Origin: JAWLCQ01 sp041687095
GTDB taxonomy: Bacteria > Planctomycetota > Phycisphaerae > SM23-33
DNA length: 8,878 nucleotides
Direction: 5' to 3'
Assembly (NCBI GenBank): GCA_041687095.1
Contig: JAWLCQ010000189.1
Location: 1 to 8,878 of the forward strand
Both the position numbers and the translations under genes were made by a program. Below the pieces are notes generated by a model. That model saw only the letters and a program-made list of their open reading frames with translations, made no database searches and had not been told where the DNA came from. Shown here piece by piece: positions 5,499-8,878 of the stretch. Position 1 is the stretch's first letter; every line of letters begins with the position of its first letter.

Positions 5499-6677
5499 CT
5501 ACTGGGCGTGCTGGAGGATGATCTCCCGCACGTCGCAGGTCTCCTGCTCCGTCTTGTCCAGGCCGATGATGCGGCGCTCGCGGAGGGCGTTCTCGGGCGA
5601 GTCGGACGCGTGCGCGCCGTTGCGCATCAGGTCCCGGCCGAAGTCGCTGCGGACCGTGCCGGGTTCGGCCTTGGTGGGGTCGGTCGAGCCCAGGACCTTG
5701 CGGATCCTCTCGACGGCGTCGGGGCCCTCGTAGAGCAGGGCGAGGCAGCGGGTCCGCGACGCGGTGGCCTTCTCGGTGGGCTCGGTGACGTCGTCGGGGT
5801 TCACGCCCGTCATGTACTCGACGATCTTGTTGAACTCGGTGGTGGCGTTGCGCTCGGCGAGGCGGTCGGCGAGGTACTCGGCGTCGCCCATGGTGAAGGG
5901 GAAGGCGAAGGCGTCCTGCAGGCGGCGGTAGACCTCCTGCGTCACGTTGCCCTTGAGCTTGCGGATGAAGATGTCCTTGAGCGGGCCGTAGAACTCCTCG
6001 CCCTGGGCGACGGTCATGTGGAAGAGCTTGGCGCCCACGATCCGCAGGCCCGTCAGCGAGAAGGTGTCGATGATGTTGCCCGGGCGGCGGGAGCGGCGCT
6101 CGAAGTTGTCGGGCTTGAGCATGACCAGCGAGGTCTGCACGTTGGGCACCCCGCCGTAGTCGATCCGCCCCTCCAGGATGCCCCCGTCCCGCAGGGCGTA
6201 GTCCGCGAAGAGCTGCAGGTGCCTATCGATGCGGTCCGGGCGGGAGCAGGTGATGACGGCCGGCTCGAAGTAGTAGATGCCCCCGTTCTCCCCGCGGATG
6301 AAATCGCCGTACGTCCCGCGGATGGTGTCGCCCATCGGCTGTTCCGTGAACGATCCGATGACCTCCTCCTTGAGGTGGCGGACGGCGTTGGGTCCGCGGA
6401 ACAGCAGCAGCATGCAGCGGGGCACGTAGCCCATCGGGTTGTCCTGGCGGAGGTTGCGGTGGAGGTACTCCCGCCACGCCTGCGCGACCGCCGGGTCCAT
6501 GTCGTCGTGGCAGACGATCTCGCTGTAGGCTTCGATGAACTCGTCGCTGAAGACGAACATCCGCGCCCCGACGAACTCCAGGCGGGCGTTGGCCAGCAGT
6601 CGGCCGATGATCCCGCCCGTCCGGGACTTGTAGAGGCTGTACGGGGTGATCAACGCGTAGGAAAGCTGCTCACTCAT
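5499..6677 (-). CDS. Two-domain nucleoside diphosphate kinase-like protein, first domain degenerate
   Basis: NDK enzymes move the gamma phosphate between nucleoside di- and triphosphates through a phosphohistidine. This 392-residue protein has two NDK-like units. The second (about 182-372) looks catalytic: LKPD at 187-190 with Lys188, GSTDPTKAEPGTVRSDFG at 330-347, and NGAHASDS at 353-360 with the phospho-accepting His356. It carries an insert, with about 80 residues (230-309) where single-domain NDKs have roughly 25. The first unit (about 6-145) keeps the fold pattern (RCMLLLFRGPNAV at 87-99, DTIRGTYGDF at 117-126). However, KPD is replaced by TPY (11-13), and NGGIYYFEPAV stands where NxxHxSDS should be, so both key Lys and His are missing. 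It is probably a structural or regulatory pseudo-domain. The start is supported by AGGAG six bases upstream and a promoter. A non-NDK role remains possible. Confidence 0.85.
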   Translation of the reverse strand: MSEQLSYALITPYSLYKSRTGGIIGRLLANARLEFVGARMFVFSDEFIEAYSEIVCHDDMDPAVAQAWREYLHRNLRQDNPMGYVPRCMLLLFRGPNAVRHLKEEVIGSFTEQPMGDTIRGTYGDFIRGENGGIYYFEPAVITCSRPDRIDRHLQLFADYALRDGGILEGRIDYGGVPNVQTSLVMLKPDNFERRSRRPGNIIDTFSLTGLRIVGAKLFHMTVAQGEEFYGPLKDIFIRKLKGNVTQEVYRRLQDAFAFPFTMGDAEYLADRLAERNATTEFNKIVEYMTGVNPDDVTEPTEKATASRTRCLALLYEGPDAVERIRKVLGSTDPTKAEPGTVRSDFGRDLMRNGAHASDSPENALRERRIIGLDKTEQETCDVREIILQHAQ

Positions 6678-6683
6678 GGGAGT

Positions 6684-6688
6684 CTCCT
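6684..6688 (-). promoter_or_regulatory. Shine-Dalgarno site of the NDK-like gene
   Basis: AGGAG on the - strand is six bases before the ATG at 6677, the clearest ribosome binding site in the window. It fixes the start. Confidence 0.75.
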
Positions 6689-6715
6689 GAATAACGGTCT
6701 CTCGGAAAACCTAGC

Positions 6716-6744
6716 AGCATAGCAGACGACTGCCTTGCGAACAA
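6716..6744 (-). promoter_or_regulatory. Likely sigma70-type promoter of the NDK-hydrolase operon
   Basis: On the - strand TTGTTC (6744-6739) and TATGCT (6721-6716) are separated by 17 bases. Transcription would start near 6709, giving a leader of about 32 bases that includes the AGGAG site. Position, spacing and leader length all agree. Confidence 0.6.
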
Positions 6745-6840
6745 CGGGAGAGGCGATCGCGAAATGTGCCGGGGCGTGGCCGAAAAACAGTGGTCTGCCG
6801 GGCGGGGAGGGTTGGATGGCGTCAGGAACCCGCCTGGATC

Positions 6841-7040
6841 GTCGAAATCCGAAATCCGAAGCACGAAATCCGAAACAAATCTGAAATCCGAAGGACCGAA
6901 ATCCCAAACGCGGCCCCGCCACAGGACGCATCAATTGCCCCGCCGACTCCCGCAGACCCGAAGCCCGTTTCCGTCATTCGGATTTCCTGTTTTGAATTTG
7001 TTTCGGATTTCGGGTTTCGAGTTTCGGATTTGGGATCCCC
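6841..7040. repeat. Large imperfect inverted array of GAAATCC-type units
   Basis: The left half (about 6841-6912) is a run of degenerate units of the type CGAAATCC, and the right half (about 6963-7038) is the same array in reverse complement. The best-matching core is GAAATCCGAAACAAAT at 6865-6880, perfectly inverted at 6996-7011. The middle (6913-6962) is unrelated and GC-rich. The array is conspicuously richer in A+T than the rest of the window. It lies in the 438-base gap between the transporter stop and the NDK promoter; no gene is seen there. RNA read through it could form a long hairpin. Unit periodicity is irregular and there are no unique spacers, so it is not CRISPR. Confidence 0.85.
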
Positions 7041-7115
7041 CACGCGCGATGCCGTGGCCAAAGGGCCCACCGAAAACCGGCCACACCCAATGTGCCGCGT
7101 ACGAGAATCGCGAGC

Positions 7116-8537
7116 CTACTGCGGTCTCGCGTCCGCGGGGTCCTCGATGTCCTCCTCCACCGCGGTGCGGGGGATCGGGGGGGCGTCGGAGAGGATGCCC
7201 AGGCGGACGTAGACGGGGCGGACCTGCTCGCGAAGGCGGGGGAGGCGCCACGCGAACCAGCCCGCGGCCGCGATCGTGCACGCCCCCAGCACCCCCAGCG
7301 CCGCCGGGGCCCCCCAGCGCTGGGCGACCGCCCCCGCCAGCAGCGCCCCGAACGGGCTCGTGCCCAGAAACGCCATCGTGTAGAAGCTCATCACCCGCCC
7401 GCGCTTGTCGGGGTCCACGATCGTCTGGATCACCGTGTTCGCCGACGCCATCGTCGCCATCAGCCCCACCCCGATGAGGAACAGCATCACGCACGAGAGC
7501 CACACCTGCGTGGACAGCGACACGCCCACGATGCCCAGCCCGGCCGTGAGGGCCGCGACGGCCATCACCGTCTTGAGCCCGTGCACGGTGCGGCGGGAGG
7601 CGAGGTACAGCGCGCCCAGCAGCGCCCCCGCCCCGGCCGAGCTGACCAGCGCGCCCATCGTCTGCTCCAGCGTGAGGGTGACGCCGCCCAGGAGGGGCAG
7701 GGCCACCAGCGCCTCGTGGCGGCCCCCGAGCAGCGTCTTGGCCGCGACGGCCGGCAGGAGCGTGCCGTAGGGCATGGCCGCCACGCCCACGCACGCCAGC
7801 AGCAGGAGGATGGCCCGGATGGGCCCGTGGCCCATCGAGTACCCGAAGCCCTCGCGGAGGCTGTGCAGGACGCGGGGCACGCTGGTGCGCGGGGCGGTGG
7901 GGCGGGTCCGCATCAGCAGCAGCGCCGCCAGGATCGCCACGTACGTCAGGGCGTTGACGGCGAAGCACATGCCCTCGCCCGCGTAGCGGAAGGACAGGAA
8001 GCTCGCCGCCGCCGTCATCACCCCCGCCGCCACCACCGGGCCCACCATGCGGGCGAGGTTGAAGATCATGGAGTTCAGGGCGATGGCGTTGGGGAGGTCC
8101 TCCTTGCGGTCGACGAGGTCCACCACGAACGACTGGCGGGCGGGGATGTCGAAGGCGATGATCAGCCCCCCGGTCATCGCCAGGACGACGATGTGCCAGA
8201 CCTCGATCATCTGCGTGAAGGTGAGGACGGCGAGGAGGGTCGCCTGGAGCATGGCCAGGCTCTGGGTCGCCAGCAGCAGGCGGCGGCGGTCGATGCGGTC
8301 GCTGAAGACCCCCGCGAGGGGGGCGATGAGGAACCCGAAGATCTGCGCGCTGAACCCCAGCAGGCCCAGCATCCACTCCTGGGGGTAGAGCTTCCAGACA
8401 AGCACGGGCAGGGCGACGTTCTGCATCCACGTCCCGATGAGCGACGACCCGTGCCCGAAGAAGAACAGCGCATAGTTGCGGCCCTTGAGGGCACGGAGCA
8501 CGTGGGTGACGTTATCGAGTCGGCCTCCGGAGCGCAT
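7116..8537 (-). CDS. Major facilitator superfamily exporter, EntS-like (MFS_3 group)
   Basis: An inner-membrane transporter of 473 residues with about twelve hydrophobic segments in two six-helix halves. The cytoplasmic loop between helices 2 and 3 has the MFS signature GVFSDRIDRRR (76-86). The C-terminal half contains RGRVMSFYTMAFLGTSPFG, typical of the group that includes the enterobactin exporter EntS and macrolide efflux proteins. The last 40 or so residues are hydrophilic and end acidic. The substrate cannot be inferred: no siderophore, antibiotic or regulator gene is nearby. The frame is open up to an ATG at 8741, but that extension is Pro/Arg-rich and runs through repeats, whereas ATG 8537 gives a normal short N-terminus before helix 1. 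No Shine-Dalgarno site precedes 8537; a promoter whose start point would fall on the ATG suggests a leaderless message. Confidence 0.9.
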   Translation of the reverse strand: MRSGGRLDNVTHVLRALKGRNYALFFFGHGSSLIGTWMQNVALPVLVWKLYPQEWMLGLLGFSAQIFGFLIAPLAGVFSDRIDRRRLLLATQSLAMLQATLLAVLTFTQMIEVWHIVVLAMTGGLIIAFDIPARQSFVVDLVDRKEDLPNAIALNSMIFNLARMVGPVVAAGVMTAAASFLSFRYAGEGMCFAVNALTYVAILAALLLMRTRPTAPRTSVPRVLHSLREGFGYSMGHGPIRAILLLLACVGVAAMPYGTLLPAVAAKTLLGGRHEALVALPLLGGVTLTLEQTMGALVSSAGAGALLGALYLASRRTVHGLKTVMAVAALTAGLGIVGVSLSTQVWLSCVMLFLIGVGLMATMASANTVIQTIVDPDKRGRVMSFYTMAFLGTSPFGALLAGAVAQRWGAPAALGVLGACTIAAAGWFAWRLPRLREQVRPVYVRLGILSDAPPIPRTAVEEDIEDPADARPQ

Positions 8538-8543
8538 CGGAGC

Positions 8544-8572
8544 ACTATAGCGAGTGGGCGAAGCGCGGACAA
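8544..8572 (-). promoter_or_regulatory. Possible promoter giving a leaderless transporter mRNA
   Basis: On the - strand TTGTCC (8572-8567) and TATAGT (8549-8544) are 17 bases apart. Only six bases separate TATAGT from the ATG at 8537, so the expected transcription start is at or next to the A of the start codon. The absence of a ribosome binding site fits this. Confidence 0.5.
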
Positions 8573-8609
8573 TGGGGCCCCGCGGGCCGGCGGGCGGACA
8601 ATGGGGCCC
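8565..8609. repeat. Direct repeat of 16 bases upstream of the transporter
   Basis: GCGGACAATGGGGCCC occurs at 8565-8580 and 8594-8609, a period of 29. The transporter-proximal copy contains the proposed -35 hexamer, so the second copy carries a spare TTGTCC. Confidence 0.85.
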
Positions 8610-8651
8610 GAGGGGCGGGGGGAGGAACGTGTCCCGAGGGGCGGGGGGAGG
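8607..8651. repeat. Direct repeat of 19 G-rich bases
   Basis: CCCGAGGGGCGGGGGGAGG occurs at 8607-8625 and again, identical, at 8633-8651 (period 26). The first copy overlaps the end of the preceding 16-base repeat. The G-runs could also form non-B structures. Confidence 0.85.
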
Positions 8652-8661
8652 CGCCCGAACC

Positions 8662-8697
8662 CTTCTCCCCTGGGGGAGAAGATGTCGCGCAGCGACA
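8662..8697. repeat. Two adjacent hairpins of a REP-like element
   Basis: CTTCTCCCC (8662-8670) pairs with GGGGAGAAG (8673-8681) around a two-base gap, and TGTCGC (8683-8688) pairs with GCGACA (8692-8697). They are followed by a G-run ending in GGCC (to 8710). This looks like the CTTCTCCCC-type intergenic repeat that I recall from planctomycete genomes; that family assignment is from memory. Confidence 0.65.
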
Positions 8698-8732
8698 GAT
8701 GAGGGGGGCCTTCGCAGAACGGCAGGCTCGGG

Positions 8733-8796
8733 AACTCGCACTGGACAATGCCCAAGGGGTGCTGCCTGGCCCCGTCGGCATTGTCGGGGGCGAGTT
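8733..8796. repeat. Imperfect 20-bp inverted repeat
   Basis: Arms at 8733-8752 and 8777-8796 match at 17 of 20 positions; both contain AACTCGC and GACAATGCC, separated by a 24-base loop. The outer sequences TGAGGGGGGCC (8700-8710) and GGCCCCCTCA (8820-8829) are also nearly complementary, so the structure may extend over about 130 bases. Confidence 0.65.
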
Positions 8797-8810
8797 CGAG
8801 AGCGTGCGGG

Positions 8811-8878
8811 TTGTTGGAGGGCCCCCTCACCGCCCTCGCGGCGCTCGGGGACCGCTCCCCGCGGGGTGCGGGGGTGGA
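8811..8878. other. Right-edge non-coding, GC-rich repeat-like sequence
   Basis: No credible gene is seen from 8538 to the right edge on either strand. The last bases include a GGGGA/TCCCC hairpin (8847-8860) and the palindrome CCCCGCGGGG (8857-8866). The stretch continues the style of the repeats before it and is cut by the window end. Confidence 0.5.

Noticed and set aside
5484..6722. Long + strand open frame of 412 residues antisense to the NDK-like gene
   Set aside because: Low-complexity Val/Gly/Glu/Asp sequence with no motifs; the - strand reading has conserved NDK motifs, a ribosome binding site and a promoter.
6841..7040. CRISPR array
   Set aside because: Units are short, degenerate and lack regular unique spacers, and the two halves are inverted; no cas gene is present.
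7052..7083. GTGGCC/GGCCAC hairpin after the transporter stop as a terminator
   Set aside because: Only about six base pairs with a 20-base loop and no U-tract.
6931..8430. - strand open frame of 499 residues in another frame within the transporter
   Set aside because: Arg/Pro/Gly-rich with no hydrophobic helices or motifs; the MFS frame is the real one.
7092..8702. Long + strand open frame of 536 residues antisense to the transporter
   Set aside because: Biased His/Arg/Gln/Glu composition without domains; it is the complement of a membrane protein gene.
8538..8741. N-terminal extension of the transporter from ATG 8741
   Set aside because: Pro/Arg-rich residues encoded by repeats, not typical before helix 1 of an MFS protein, and they overlap a plausible promoter.

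Overview
The window is a GC-rich chromosomal segment, clearly above 60% G+C by eye, with eight protein-coding genes. Two lie on the + strand at the left and six on the - strand. The likely source is a planctomycete-type bacterium, perhaps Phycisphaerae. The clues are a short N-terminal zinc-ribbon protein with an Ala/Pro linker and two membrane helices, a two-domain nucleoside diphosphate kinase, a threonylcarbamoyl-AMP synthase fused to a low-molecular-weight phosphatase, and several families of palindromic intergenic repeats. This assignment is inference from gene style; no rRNA or other marker gene is present.

Layout. At 1-2015 (+) is a potassium uptake pair: the channel subunit KtrB, cut by the left edge, then its RCK gating subunit KtrA. 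At 2016-2248, between convergent genes, sit two REP-like palindromes in opposite orientation. At 2249-3855 (-) is a translationally coupled pair: the TsaC/Sua5-YwlE-like fusion, then ribose-5-phosphate isomerase B, which overlaps it by four bases. At 3921-4619 (-) is the zinc-ribbon membrane protein. The gap 4620-4857 carries a perfect 31-bp inverted repeat and short GCTGATCGCT repeats. At 4858-6677 (-) is a two-gene operon: the tandem NDK protein, then a glyoxalase II-like metallo-hydrolase two bases downstream. The gap 6678-7115 holds the NDK promoter and a 200-bp imperfect inverted array of GAAATCC-type units. At 7116-8537 (-) is an EntS-like MFS transporter. From 8538 to the right edge I see no gene, only a possible promoter and a stack of direct and inverted repeats.

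How the genes fit together. KtrAB is a complete K+ uptake module apart from the missing N-terminus. The fusion gene followed by rpiB has the same order of functions as ywlC-ywlE-ywlF in Bacillus subtilis: threonylcarbamoyl-AMP synthesis for tRNA t6A, arginine phosphatase, RpiB. The phosphatase P-loop carries the Thr associated with phosphoarginine specificity. The NDK-like protein has one degenerate and one apparently active domain. The remaining genes look like housekeeping or transport genes without an obvious shared pathway. No CRISPR array, transposase, integrase, phage gene, tRNA or rRNA was recognised.

The best candidates for something new are the fused TsaC/arginine-phosphatase gene and the NDK protein with an inactive-looking first domain. 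The set of intergenic repeats, of at least four kinds, also deserves a genome-wide look.
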